From assembly GCA_041690535.1 (NCBI GenBank), contig JAWLHA010000062.1:1-23660 (forward strand): a stretch of 23,660 nucleotides of DNA, in the 5' to 3' direction. This DNA is from JAWLHA01 sp041690535. Its GTDB lineage: Bacteria > Pseudomonadota > Gammaproteobacteria > Thiohalomonadales > Thiohalomonadaceae. Both the position numbers and the translations under genes were made by a program. Under the pieces are notes generated by a model. The model was not told where the DNA came from. It ran no database searches and was given only the letters and a program-made list of their open reading frames with translations. Of the stretch, positions 7,549-15,054 are shown piece after piece (position 1 is the first letter of the stretch; each line of letters starts with the position of its first letter).

Positions 7549-8143
7549 CTCCCGCGAAGGCGGGAGCCCAGAAAGATCGAGGCACTGGATGCCCGCCTCC
7601 GCGGGCATGACGAATCAATCTTTCGTCGCTCCCGCGAAGGCGGGAGCCCAGAAAAGATCGAGGCACTGGATGCCCGCCTCCGCGGGCATGACCAATCAAT
7701 CTTTCGTCGCTCCCGCGAAGGCGGGAGCCCNNNNNNNNNNNNNNNNNNNNNNNNNNNNNNNNNNNNNNNNNNNNNNNNNNNNNNNNNNNNNNNNNNNNNN
7801 NNNNNNNNNNNNNNNNNNNNNNNNNNNNNNCCGCGAAGGCGGGAGCCCAGAAAAGATCGAGGCACTGGATGCCCGCCTCCGCGGGCATGACCAATCAATC
7901 TTTCGTCGCTCCCGCGAAGGCGGGAGCCCGGAAAAGATCGAGGCACTGGATGCCCGCCTCCGCGGGCATGACCAATCAATCTTTCGTCGCTCCCGCGAAG
8001 GCGGGAGCCCAGAAAAGATCGAGGCACTGGATGCCCGCCTCCGCGGGCATGACCAATCAATCTTTCGTCGCTCCCGCGAAGGCGGGAGCCCGGAAAAGAT
8101 CGAGGCACTGGATGCCCGCCTTCGCGGGCATGACGAATCAATC
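7549..8143. repeat. Tandem array of 81-bp units, each with two hairpins
   Basis: Units start at 7549, 7629, 7710, (gap), 7828, 7909, 7990 and 8071. The period is 81 bp, except the first unit, which is 80 bp because one a is missing in cagaaagatcg. Each unit has a stem ctcccgc-gaa-ggcgggag and a second stem atgcccgc-ctcc-gcgggcat. Units differ at a few sites (cccag or cccgg; gaccaat or gacgaat; cctccgc or ccttcgc). Such cccgc-gaa-gcggg hairpins are common dispersed elements in proteobacteria. Because 81 is divisible by three, several frames on both strands stay open, giving a 27-residue repeat that I do not regard as protein. Confidence 0.93.
7731..7830. other. Assembly gap (100 N)
   Basis: Exactly 100 N, the usual placeholder for a gap of unknown size, interrupts the tandem array. 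The array phase does not fit across it (7710 to 7828 is 118, not a multiple of 81), so the true number of units is unknown. Confidence 0.98.
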
Positions 8144-8144
8144 T

Positions 8145-8157
8145 GCGTTTTCCTGGT
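8145..8157. repeat. Right 13-bp inverted repeat bounding the 81-bp array
   Basis: gcgttttcctggt, the exact reverse complement of 7515-7527. It immediately follows the last array unit and lies 33 bp before the recR stop codon. The match ends at 13 bp. Confidence 0.7.
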
Positions 8158-8190
8158 TGCTGGCTTGCCTTCAACCAACAACCAATACAA

Positions 8191-8790
8191 CTAGATAACC
8201 TCTCGCCGCCCGTTGAACGCGTGAGACAGGGTCGTCCCGTCCACATACTCCAACTCCCCCCCCAGGGGCACGCCGTGAGCGATGCGGGTCACGCGAATGC
8301 CACGGGTGCGCACCATTTCCCGAATGTAGTGGGCAGTGGCCTCCCCCTCAACGGTGGGGTTGGTGGCGAGGATCACCTCGCGAATGGGCTCCCGTTCGAG
8401 GCGGGCGGCGAGGAGGTCGAGACCGATGTCTTCGGGGCCGATGCCATCCAGCGGTGAGAGGCGCCCCATAAGCACGAAGTAGACCCCCTGATAGCCGGTC
8501 GACTGCTCCAGCGCCTGCACATCGGTGGGGGATTCCACCACACACAGCAGGCCGTGGTCGCGGCGTTCACTGGCGCAGATCCCGCACAGGTCCGACTCGC
8601 TGAGGGTTCGGCAGGAGCTGCAGTTGCCGATCCCCTCCACCGCCTCGGTCAGGGCGGCAGCGAGTTGCCGGGCCCCGTCGCGATCACGCTCCAGGAGGTG
8701 ATAGGCCATGCGCTGGGCCGATTTGGGCCCAACGCCGGGGAGACAACGCAGCGCCTCCACGAGGCGCCCGATGAGGGGGCTTGCGCTCAT
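8191..8790 (-). CDS. recR: Recombination mediator protein RecR
   Basis: 199 residues, the usual length. RecR acts with RecO (and RecF) to load RecA on gapped single-stranded DNA. The order is a helix-hairpin-helix (about 12-30, LPGVGPKSAQRMAYHLL), a C4 zinc finger C57, C60, C69, C72, and a Toprim domain (about 80-175, with VVESPTDVQALE and ILATNPTVEGEATAHYI). The C-terminal GGELEYVDGTTLSHAFNGR is typical. Start 8790 lies 2 bp after the ybaB stop, so the two are one operon. Downstream is the hairpin-rich repeat array, which could act as a transcript end. Confidence 0.98.
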   Translation of the reverse strand: MSASPLIGRLVEALRCLPGVGPKSAQRMAYHLLERDRDGARQLAAALTEAVEGIGNCSSCRTLSESDLCGICASERRDHGLLCVVESPTDVQALEQSTGYQGVYFVLMGRLSPLDGIGPEDIGLDLLAARLEREPIREVILATNPTVEGEATAHYIREMVRTRGIRVTRIAHGVPLGGELEYVDGTTLSHAFNGRREVI

Positions 8791-8792
8791 TT

Positions 8793-9119
8793 TCAGAAGG
8801 GAAACTTCATCCCGCCCGGGAGGTTCATGCCCGCCGTCATGGAGGACATCCGCTCCTGGGATTTCTGCTCGACCTGGCGCACGGCATCATTCATGGCCGC
8901 CGCGATCAGATCCTCCAGCATCTCCTTGTCATCCTGCATGAGGCTGGCGTCGATGCTCACCCGCTTGACGTCATGGCGCCCCGTCATCACCACGGAGACC
9001 ATCCCCCCACCGGCCTGTCCGGTAACCTCCATGTTGGCCAGCTCTTCCTGGGCACGCTGCATCTCCTGCTGCATGCGCTGGGCCTGCTTCATCAGGTTGC
9101 CGATTCCACCTTTGATCAT
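8793..9119 (-). CDS. ybaB: YbaB/EbfC family nucleoid-associated protein
   Basis: 108 residues from ATG 9119, preceded by GAGGAG at the right distance; the longer open frame upstream is not conserved-looking. The N-terminal MIKGGIGNLMKQAQRMQQEMQRAQEEL helix, the MVSVVMTGRHDVKRVSID strands and the methionine/glycine-rich tail (MTAGMNLPGGMKFPF) match the YbaB family. It is a small dimeric DNA-binding protein of the nucleoid. The order dnaX-ybaB-recR is widely conserved in bacteria and supports the call. It is separated from dnaX by 255 bp with repeats, a larger gap than usual. Confidence 0.96.
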   Translation of the reverse strand: MIKGGIGNLMKQAQRMQQEMQRAQEELANMEVTGQAGGGMVSVVMTGRHDVKRVSIDASLMQDDKEMLEDLIAAAMNDAVRQVEQKSQERMSSMTAGMNLPGGMKFPF

Positions 9120-9374
9120 TTTGTCTCCTCGTAAATGCAATGGGTGCGGCTCGTTTCCGACGACCGCAACTACTTGATCGACTGCAGTTTGCCACTCTCT
9201 TCGAGAGGCGAACATACCTCAGTAGGGTGGATAAGCGCAGCGCATCCACCAATTCGACGCAGGGTAAACGCATGCGTAGGGCACGGCCAAGACCGCCGTG
9301 GACAACAGCCGCACCCAAATGCGATTGAGCTGTTTCAAGTCTGTGGACTGCTGGAAAAAAAGCAAAGGTGCCAC
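9120..9374. repeat. Intergenic region with two repeat fragments
   Basis: Between dnaX and ybaB, 9224-9250 is the inverted mate of the 27-bp palindrome at 7399-7425 (26 of 27 identical). 9261-9273 (agggtaaacgcat) matches the first 13 bases of the window and is followed by agggcacggcc. These repeats have probably been inserted into the dnaX-ybaB-recR operon. No gene and no clear terminator are seen here. Confidence 0.65.
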
Positions 9375-11339
9375 TCACACCGGCCGGATGGAACCCGGTA
9401 CGATGCGCCCGTCGAAGTGCTTGAGCAACGCCTGAACGTTGGGGTCCTCCTCGATGGACTGCTCGGCGGCCTGCTGGCGTGCCTGCAACTCCTCCTGGCG
9501 AAGCTTCTCGGGTGTGGCCACCGTGGAAGCGGCTACGCGGATGGAGAGTCGAATCTTCTCGCCAAGCCGCCCCTCCAGTGCCTCTTTCAGCGCCTCGTGC
9601 CACTTGGGGTTGTTGAGGTGCCCGAAGGCCCTGTCCAGGATCAGTTCGACCTGCCCCGCGGTTACCCGTTCCGGGGAGCAGTTGACCGCCAGCTGCCGTG
9701 GCATCCCCGCCAGTTCCAGGGAGTCCACCAGCGCCCTCCATGCAAGCGGTTCCATCGATTCCGACGGTGCGGCTCGTTCCGCCTGGGGCTCCTGGTGTAC
9801 GTTCGACCCTGGCTGCGGCTCCTGCTCCAGTGGCAATTCCCGCTCCGATTGCGGTTCTGCCTCCGGCGGCTCCGGTTGTGCCTCCACCTCCAGCGGCCCC
9901 TCCGGTTCGGGTGCAGGCTCCGGTTCCGCGCTGGGGTGTGGTTCGGGGTCGGCCAGGGCCCGGGCAGCGGCCCCCTCCATCGGCGCGCTTACTCGGGGTT
10001 CAGGGCTTTTTTTTTCCAGGGTCCGGCGCACCGCCTCCACCGCGCTGCGCGCGGCTGCCGCACTCGCGGGGGCGGCATTCCCCCTGGGTGGCGGGGGCTC
10101 GGCGACCGAAGGGGGCGTCTCCCGCTGGACAGCAGGTTCTGCCTGCGACCTCTCGCGGGCCCCCGTTGACGGCGCAGCCACCCGCGGCTCCGGAGCAGCG
10201 GTGGCCTTCACTGCCCCGCCCGCATTCACCGGTGCCGCGGCGCTCTCCCCCGGCTCAACCGGCCGGAATGCCAACATCCGCAGCAGCACCATCTCGAAGC
10301 CGGCGCGCGGTTCCGGCGCCAGTGGCAAGTCACGCCGACCAGTGATGCCAATCTGGTAGTAGAGCTGGACATCTTCCGGCGAGAGGCTGCCGGCCAACTC
10401 CAGGACGGCCTCCCGGTCGTCCATGGCCTCATCCACCGCGCCCGGGAGCGCCTTGGCCAGCGCGATGCGGTGGAGCATCCCAGTGAGCTCGTTCAGCACT
10501 CCGCCGTAGTCCGGCGCCTGTTCGGCCAGGGCGGCGCTTTCGGCCAACAACCGCGTACCGTCCCCCGCCGCCAGCGCACGCAGCAGCGCGACCACACGGT
10601 CGCGATCGATGGTGCCGAGCATGTCACGCACCTCTACCGCCGTGAGCCGTCCCCCTCCGTAGGCAATGGCCTGGTCCAGCAGACTCAGGGCATCCCGCAT
10701 GCTACCGTCCGCGGCCCGGGCCACCTCCGTCAGCGCCGTGAGCTCGGCCTCGATCCCCTCCTCACCCATAATTCGGCTCAGATGCCCCCGGATCAGCTCC
10801 ACGGGCAGGCGCTTCAGGTTGAATTGCAGGCAGCGCGACAAGATGGTGATGGGCAGGCGCTGGGGATCGGTGGTCGCCAGCAGGAACTTCACATGAGGCG
10901 GCGGCTCCTCCAGGGTCTTCAGGAGGGCGTTGAAGCTGTGGTTGGAGAGCATGTGCACCTCGTCGATGAGGTACACCTTGTACCGGCCCCGGGTCGGTGC
11001 GTATTGAACGTTCTCCAACAGCTCACGGGTATCCTCGACCCGAGTGCGCGAGGCGGCATCCACCTCGATGAGGTCCACGAAGCGCCCCTCGTCGATCTCC
11101 CGGCAGGCACTGCATTCACCACAGGGGCGTGAACTCACTCCCCGCTCACAGTTGAGCGATTTGGCGAGGATCCGCGCCACGGTGGTCTTGCCCACCCCCC
11201 GGGTCCCGGTGAAGAGAAAGGCGTGATGCAGCCGATCGTTATCCAGGGCATTGATGAGCGCGCGCAACACGTGCTCCTGCCCCACCATCTCGGGGAAGGC
11301 ACGGGGGCGCCATTTGCGGGCCAGGACCTGGTAGCTCAT
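9375..11339 (-). CDS. dnaX: DNA polymerase III subunits tau and gamma
   Basis: 654 residues from ATG 11339, which gives the canonical MSYQVLARKWRPRAFPEMVGQ; the frame is open upstream but not conserved-looking. DnaX is the ATPase core of the clamp loader. It shows Walker A GTRGVGKT (45-52), zinc module C64, C73, C76, C79, Walker B LIDEVH (124-129) and the sensor/arginine-finger SRC (168-170). AAA+ and collar domains reach to about 370. A low-complexity Ala/Pro/Glu linker follows, then the tau-specific C-terminal part that contacts polymerase and helicase (from about 530). Nine consecutive A at codons 442-445 could give a shorter gamma form. Codon use looks native. Confidence 0.97.
   Translation of the reverse strand: MSYQVLARKWRPRAFPEMVGQEHVLRALINALDNDRLHHAFLFTGTRGVGKTTVARILAKSLNCERGVSSRPCGECSACREIDEGRFVDLIEVDAASRTRVEDTRELLENVQYAPTRGRYKVYLIDEVHMLSNHSFNALLKTLEEPPPHVKFLLATTDPQRLPITILSRCLQFNLKRLPVELIRGHLSRIMGEEGIEAELTALTEVARAADGSMRDALSLLDQAIAYGGGRLTAVEVRDMLGTIDRDRVVALLRALAAGDGTRLLAESAALAEQAPDYGGVLNELTGMLHRIALAKALPGAVDEAMDDREAVLELAGSLSPEDVQLYYQIGITGRRDLPLAPEPRAGFEMVLLRMLAFRPVEPGESAAAPVNAGGAVKATAAPEPRVAAPSTGARERSQAEPAVQRETPPSVAEPPPPRGNAAPASAAAARSAVEAVRRTLEKKSPEPRVSAPMEGAAARALADPEPHPSAEPEPAPEPEGPLEVEAQPEPPEAEPQSERELPLEQEPQPGSNVHQEPQAERAAPSESMEPLAWRALVDSLELAGMPRQLAVNCSPERVTAGQVELILDRAFGHLNNPKWHEALKEALEGRLGEKIRLSIRVAASTVATPEKLRQEELQARQQAAEQSIEEDPNVQALLKHFDGRIVPGSIRPV
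10007..10015 (-). promoter_or_regulatory. A9 slippery run in dnaX, candidate site for making gamma
   Basis: On the coding strand the codons are GAA AAA AAA AGC (E442 to S445), i.e. nine A in a row. One extra A, or a -1 ribosomal shift, gives AAG CCC TGA and a 446-residue product. One A fewer, or a +1 shift, gives GCC CTG AAC CCC GAG TAA and a 449-residue product. E. coli makes gamma (431 residues) by -1 frameshifting at A AAA AAG, and Thermus thermophilus does so by transcriptional slippage on A9. The position, after the AAA+/collar part and before the tau-only part, is where gamma should end. A purine-rich GTGGAGG lies about 18 bases upstream, farther than the E. coli stimulator. Confidence 0.7.
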
Positions 11340-11371
11340 CAGCGAGTCGAATCGTGTGGCGAAAGAGGCCG

Positions 11372-11400
11372 AGTATAACGCGAGCGGCACTGACGTTCGA
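11372..11400 (-). promoter_or_regulatory. Candidate sigma-70 promoter of dnaX
   Basis: On the minus strand, TCGAAC, 17 bp, TATACT. The -10 box matches 5 of 6 and the -35 box only 3 of 6. The implied start is about 26 bases before the dnaX ATG. No good ribosome binding site precedes that ATG. Confidence 0.4.
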
Positions 11401-11419
11401 GAGGCCGGGGCGAAGCCGC

Positions 11420-11462
11420 AGGGTAAACGCACACTTACATCGCTCACAGCACGGCCGTGAGG
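11420..11462. repeat. Fragment of the window-end dispersed repeat
   Basis: It begins with agggtaaacgca, as at position 1, and continues with cttacatcg, ctcacagcacggccgtgagg, which matches the other arm of the palindromic element (118-147). The middle is missing, so it is a deletion derivative. The tail ctcac-N9-gtgag can fold. Confidence 0.7.
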
Positions 11463-11745
11463 TGAGCATGCAGTCCCCTGGGCGAGGCCGAGTTCGTGAA
11501 GACGGCACGCTCGCGAAAGCGCACTTCGTCCGTGGAGTCATGACTAGCCCGCATTTGTCACCAGGGACCGTAGCGAGGGTGTCGATTGGCACAATCCGCA
11601 TACGGCCTGGAAGAAGATGCGGGTAACGGGCCAACGCCCAGATTTCCGCGCCGCAAGGCCAGTGCCAACGAGCGATGGAATAGGTGGAACCCCCACCGCA
11701 TCCTAACCCCATGCACTCCCCCACGGCACCCCAGGCGGTTCACTG
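11463..11745. other. Non-coding stretch upstream of the moxR-type operon
   Basis: With the repeat fragment before it, this makes 406 bp without a gene (11340-11745). Open frames crossing it run into flanking genes in unrelated frames and show no recognisable protein. I found no tRNA, SRP-RNA signature or clear promoter. It may be a decayed mobile-element remnant or the leader of the downstream operon. Confidence 0.4.
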
Positions 11746-12708
11746 ATGCAGACCCAACCCGATTTCCTCACCCTGCATACGCACCTGCAGGAGGTCATCG
11801 TCGGCCAGCCGGCGCTTCTCGACCGGCTCCTCATCGCCCTGCTCACCGGTGGCCACCTGTTGTTGGAGGGGCCGCCGGGCCTGGCGAAGACCACCGCCGT
11901 GAATGCGCTGGCGGGCGGCGTCCACGCTGGCTTTCAGCGGATCCAGTTCACCCCCGACCTGATGCCGGCGGACCTCACCGGGAGCGACATCTTCGATCCC
12001 GAGCAGCACGGGTTTCGCTTCGTGCCGGGGCCGCTGTTTCATGAGATCGTGCTGGCCGACGAGATCAACCGCGCACCGCCCAAGGTGCAGTCAGCCCTGC
12101 TGGAGGCCATGGCCGAGCACCAGGTGACGGTGGGGGGGGTGACCCGCGCACTGCCGGAGCTGTTCGTGGTGATGGCGACCCAGAACCCCTTGGAGCAGAG
12201 CGGGACCTATCCGCTGCCCGAAGCGCAGCTCGACCGCTTTCTGCTGCACGTGACCCTCACCTACCCGAGTCGTGAAGACGAGCTGGTGATCCTGCAGCGG
12301 GATCGGCGCCGTCACTTCGGGGGGGATCCGCCACAGCTGGAGTCGCCACTGAAGCCCGCCGCGGTGCTCGCCGCCCGGCGGGAGGTGGCGGAGGTGCATG
12401 TGGAGCCGATGCTGGAGCGCTACATCGTCGATCTGGTCGCCACCACCCGACACCTGGGCGAGGTCGATCCGGCCTGGTCGGACTTCCTGCTGGCGGGGGC
12501 CTCTCCCCGCGCCTCCATTGCGCTGTTGCGCGCCGCCACCGCGCTCGCCTATCTGCGCGGGCGCGACTATCTCATCCCCGGAGACATCATGGAGGTGGCG
12601 CCCGACGTGCTGCGCCACCGCCTGGTGCTGGACTATGCCGCCCGCGCCGCTGGGGTGAGCGCGGATGCGATCGTCACCCGTATTCTGCAATACGTGCCGG
12701 TCCCCTGA
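11746..12708 (+). CDS. MoxR-family AAA+ ATPase
   Basis: 320 residues. Walker A GPPGLAKT is at 42-49, Walker B IVLADE at 101-106 followed by INRAPPKVQSALLEAM, and sensor-type MATQNPLEQSGTYPLPEAQLDRF is a strong MoxR signature. MoxR ATPases act as chaperones that work with VWA-domain partners, and here five partner-type genes follow in one operon. An AGGCGG sits before ATG 11746. The stop overlaps the next start as TGATG at 12706-12710, suggesting translational coupling. The role in envelope or stress physiology is inferred from related operons (Francisella, Bacteroides bat, Pseudomonas). Confidence 0.94.
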   Translation: MQTQPDFLTLHTHLQEVIVGQPALLDRLLIALLTGGHLLLEGPPGLAKTTAVNALAGGVHAGFQRIQFTPDLMPADLTGSDIFDPEQHGFRFVPGPLFHEIVLADEINRAPPKVQSALLEAMAEHQVTVGGVTRALPELFVVMATQNPLEQSGTYPLPEAQLDRFLLHVTLTYPSREDELVILQRDRRRHFGGDPPQLESPLKPAAVLAARREVAEVHVEPMLERYIVDLVATTRHLGEVDPAWSDFLLAGASPRASIALLRAATALAYLRGRDYLIPGDIMEVAPDVLRHRLVLDYAARAAGVSADAIVTRILQYVPVP

Positions 12709-13655
12709 TGAGGGATCGCCTGCAGTCACTTCGGGCGTTCCTGCGCCCCGGCCGGTCCAGCGCCGCGGTGGATCGGCCTCTGCTCGATGTCGCCGAGATC
12801 CTGGCGCTGGCGCAGCGCGTCGGGGCCGCTCCCTCCAGCGCCACCCGCGAGGTGGTGCACCAGCGCCTTGGGGAGACGCGCTCGGTCTACCGCGGTCACG
12901 GCATGGACTTCGACGAAAGCCGCCCCTTCCTGCCCGGCGACGACACACGCTTCATGGACTGGCGGCTCACTGCCCGCACCGGTCAGCCCCATGTGAAGGT
13001 GTTCCGGGAGGAGCGCCGGCCCACGGTCTTTGTGCTGGTGGACCGGCGTGCCACCATGCGGTTCGGCACCCGGGTGCGGCTCAAGGTGACCCAGGCGGCC
13101 CGCGCCGCGACGCTGATTGGCTTTGCCGCGCAACGCCGCCAGGCGGCCGTGGCAGGCTGCATGCTGGAGCAGCCGCCCCGGTGGCTGGCCCCCTCCAGCA
13201 CGCCCGATGCCCCACTGCGGCTCGCCCATGCCGCGGCTCGCGCCGCCCCGCCCTTGGCCTCGGGAGACACCCCCACTCTTGCCGAGGTGCTTGCGCTGCT
13301 GGCCTGTTCGCTGGAGCGGGGGAGCGAGCTGTGGCTGATCAGCGACTTCCACGACCTCGATGCCTCCTGTGAGCCGCGACTGCTACAGCTCGCCAGTGAA
13401 CATCAGCTGCGCGCCGTCCATGTGGTGGATCCGGCCGAACTCAGCCTTCCCAAGCACGCCGGGGTGCTGCGCCTCTCGCCCCCCCACGGGGGCCGGGCCG
13501 TCGTCCTGGCGGCTGATGGCGAAGCGGCGAGGCGGTTCGCCGAGGCGGCAGGGGCCTATCAAGAGGCTCGCCGTGCCCTGTTCAGAGGGCTGGGTGTCCC
13601 CTACTGGTGCCTGCTGAGTGACACCGATTCCATCGAGCAGGAGTTGCCGCTTTGA
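12708..13655 (+). CDS. DUF58 domain protein of a MoxR/Bat operon
   Basis: 315 residues. The DUF58 signature is at about 62-103: GHGMDFDESRPFLPGDD, then RFMDWRLTAR, then the VKVFREE segment. A VWA-like core follows (FVLVDRRATMRFG, about 108-120), in which the metal-site serines are replaced (D-R-R-A-T), so it is probably a degenerate metal site. No membrane segment is evident, so it is likely cytoplasmic or peripheral. It starts inside the moxR stop (TGATG) and ends overlapping the next gene by 4 bp. The function is inferred only from operon type; it is a likely partner of the MoxR ATPase. Confidence 0.92.
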   Translation: MRDRLQSLRAFLRPGRSSAAVDRPLLDVAEILALAQRVGAAPSSATREVVHQRLGETRSVYRGHGMDFDESRPFLPGDDTRFMDWRLTARTGQPHVKVFREERRPTVFVLVDRRATMRFGTRVRLKVTQAARAATLIGFAAQRRQAAVAGCMLEQPPRWLAPSSTPDAPLRLAHAAARAAPPLASGDTPTLAEVLALLACSLERGSELWLISDFHDLDASCEPRLLQLASEHQLRAVHVVDPAELSLPKHAGVLRLSPPHGGRAVVLAADGEAARRFAEAAGAYQEARRALFRGLGVPYWCLLSDTDSIEQELPL

Positions 13656-14038
13656 GCACGGCGCTGCTGGATATCCTGCCACCGGCCCCGCCACCGGAGC
13701 CGTTCCCCACCGCGGCGGTGCTGCTGTCCCTCTTGCTGCTGGTGGGCCTTGCCACCCTGGCGCGGCGCCTCTACCACGCCCCCCGGCGGCGGGCGCATCG
13801 GCAACTGTGCCGCCTCCGTGCGTCGGTGCGCACCGGCCGCCTCGGCGGGCGCGAGGCAGCCCACGCCCTCGCGGAGGTACTCGCCTTGGGGCTCGGGGCC
13901 CAGTGGGGGCGAGAGACAGATGCCATGGATCTGGCTGCGCGGCTGGCTGCCGCGCGTTTCGCACCGGAGTCCTGCAGCCGCGCCGAACTGGACGGGATGC
14001 TGGCCGAGGCGGCGGAACGGCTGGGGGCCCGGCCGTGA
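13652..14038 (+). CDS. DUF4381-like small membrane protein
   Basis: 128 residues from a TTG start at 13652. No better start exists without losing the LLDILPPAPPPEPFP segment that is typical of these proteins, and an AGGAG lies 9 bp upstream at 13638-13642. One membrane segment is at about 20-38 (AAVLLSLLLLVGLATLARRL), then a basic, helical cytoplasmic part. It sits between the DUF58 and first VWA genes, the usual place for DUF4381 proteins in MoxR operons. It overlaps the DUF58 stop by 4 bp and the next start by 4 bp (GTGA). A membrane-anchored accessory role is inferred. Confidence 0.82.
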   Translation: MSTALLDILPPAPPPEPFPTAAVLLSLLLLVGLATLARRLYHAPRRRAHRQLCRLRASVRTGRLGGREAAHALAEVLALGLGAQWGRETDAMDLAARLAAARFAPESCSRAELDGMLAEAAERLGARP

Positions 14039-15054
14039 CGCCGGGCGCACTCATCTGGGAGGCCCCGCACTGGCTCTGGCTGCTGCCGGCACTGGCGGCA
14101 GTGGCCTGGCTGTGGCGACGTCTGGGCGGTCCAGCCGAGCCGGCCCCGCTCGCTTCGGGCGCGGCCGGCCCACGACGGTATCTGCACCCGCTGGCCCATC
14201 TTCTTCCGCGGGACGGCGAAGGCCCCGGCGCCTCGCGCTGGCGCGGGCTCACCACCTGGGGCGCTCTGACCTTGCTGGTGATTGCGCTCGCCCAGCCGGT
14301 ACGCATCGGCGAGCAGCTGCCGGAACCTCCAAGCCGGCGGGACATCGTCTTCATCGTCGACACCTCCGTCGGCATGCTGCTGCGCGACTACACCCTCGAC
14401 GGGGAGCGTATCTCCCGGATGGCCCTCCTCAAGCAGGTCCTGGATGAGCTGGTACAGGGGTTGGAGGGGGACCGCATCGGCGTGGTCGCCTTCGGCGAGC
14501 GTGCCCACACCCTGGTCCCGCTCTCCAGCGATCCCCAACTGGTGCGACAGATGATCGCGCGCCTTGAGGTGGGCCTTGCCGGCCGCACGGGGGCCATCGG
14601 CAGCGCGGTGGCACTGGCGGTGCGAGAGGCCCAGCTGGTGGAGGGGGGCGAGCGCCGCATCCTGGTGCTGGTGAGCGATGGTGAGCACCCCACCGGCGCC
14701 ATCGCGCCCCTGGCGGCGGCCCAGCTGGCGGCCGACGCGGGGTTGGCACTCTATACCGTGGGGATCGGCGCCACCTCCTACGCCGCGGCCGAACAGAGGG
14801 ACGCCGGCCTCATCTACCACCCTGCCGACCTCGCGCTGTTGCGCGCCATGGCCGAACGAACCGGCGCCAAGGCCTATCACGCCGATGGAAGCGGCGCGCT
14901 CACCCGTGCCATCGAAGAGATCACCGCCCGCCCCACCGGCGTTGACGACCGCCCCCCCCGCCACCGGCGTCTGCCCCTCTACCGCTGGCCCCTGCTTGCG
15001 GCTCTGGCACTGCTCACCCTCGGCGCACTGCTGCCCCACCGGAGCACGCCGTGA
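14035..15054 (+). CDS. VWA-domain membrane protein (BatA-like)
   Basis: 339 residues from GTG 14035, which overlaps the previous stop; the open frame further upstream is out of register with real genes. It has an N-terminal membrane segment (about 10-28), a second (about 74-88), a VWA domain (about 103-290) and a C-terminal membrane segment (about 317-334), so the VWA domain should be held between membrane anchors. The metal-ion site is partly altered: the DxSxS motif reads D109-T-S111-V-G113. The later T185 (GRTGAIGS) and D215 (VSDGEH) are present. The neighbours make it a MoxR partner. No signal for secretion beyond the anchors is seen. Confidence 0.88.
   Translation: MTPGALIWEAPHWLWLLPALAAVAWLWRRLGGPAEPAPLASGAAGPRRYLHPLAHLLPRDGEGPGASRWRGLTTWGALTLLVIALAQPVRIGEQLPEPPSRRDIVFIVDTSVGMLLRDYTLDGERISRMALLKQVLDELVQGLEGDRIGVVAFGERAHTLVPLSSDPQLVRQMIARLEVGLAGRTGAIGSAVALAVREAQLVEGGERRILVLVSDGEHPTGAIAPLAAAQLAADAGLALYTVGIGATSYAAAEQRDAGLIYHPADLALLRAMAERTGAKAYHADGSGALTRAIEEITARPTGVDDRPPRHRRLPLYRWPLLAALALLTLGALLPHRSTP

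Noticed and set aside
7549..8143. CRISPR array
   Set aside because: The whole 81-bp unit is repeated; there are no unique spacers between short repeats, and no cas genes are in the window.
7325..8194. Long open frame of 27-residue repeats across the tandem array
   Set aside because: The 81-bp period keeps several frames open on both strands. The frame crosses the 100-N gap, starts in the heptamer tract and has no ribosome binding site. It is an effect of the DNA repeat.
9439..10359. Open frame antisense to the dnaX linker region
   Set aside because: Ser/Gly/Ala-rich translation of the low-complexity linker opposite strand; no start signal or domain.
11463..11745. 4.5S RNA or tRNA gene next to dnaX
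   Set aside because: The SRP-RNA tip sequence (GGAAGGAAGCAGCC type) and any T-loop/anticodon arrangement are absent on both strands.
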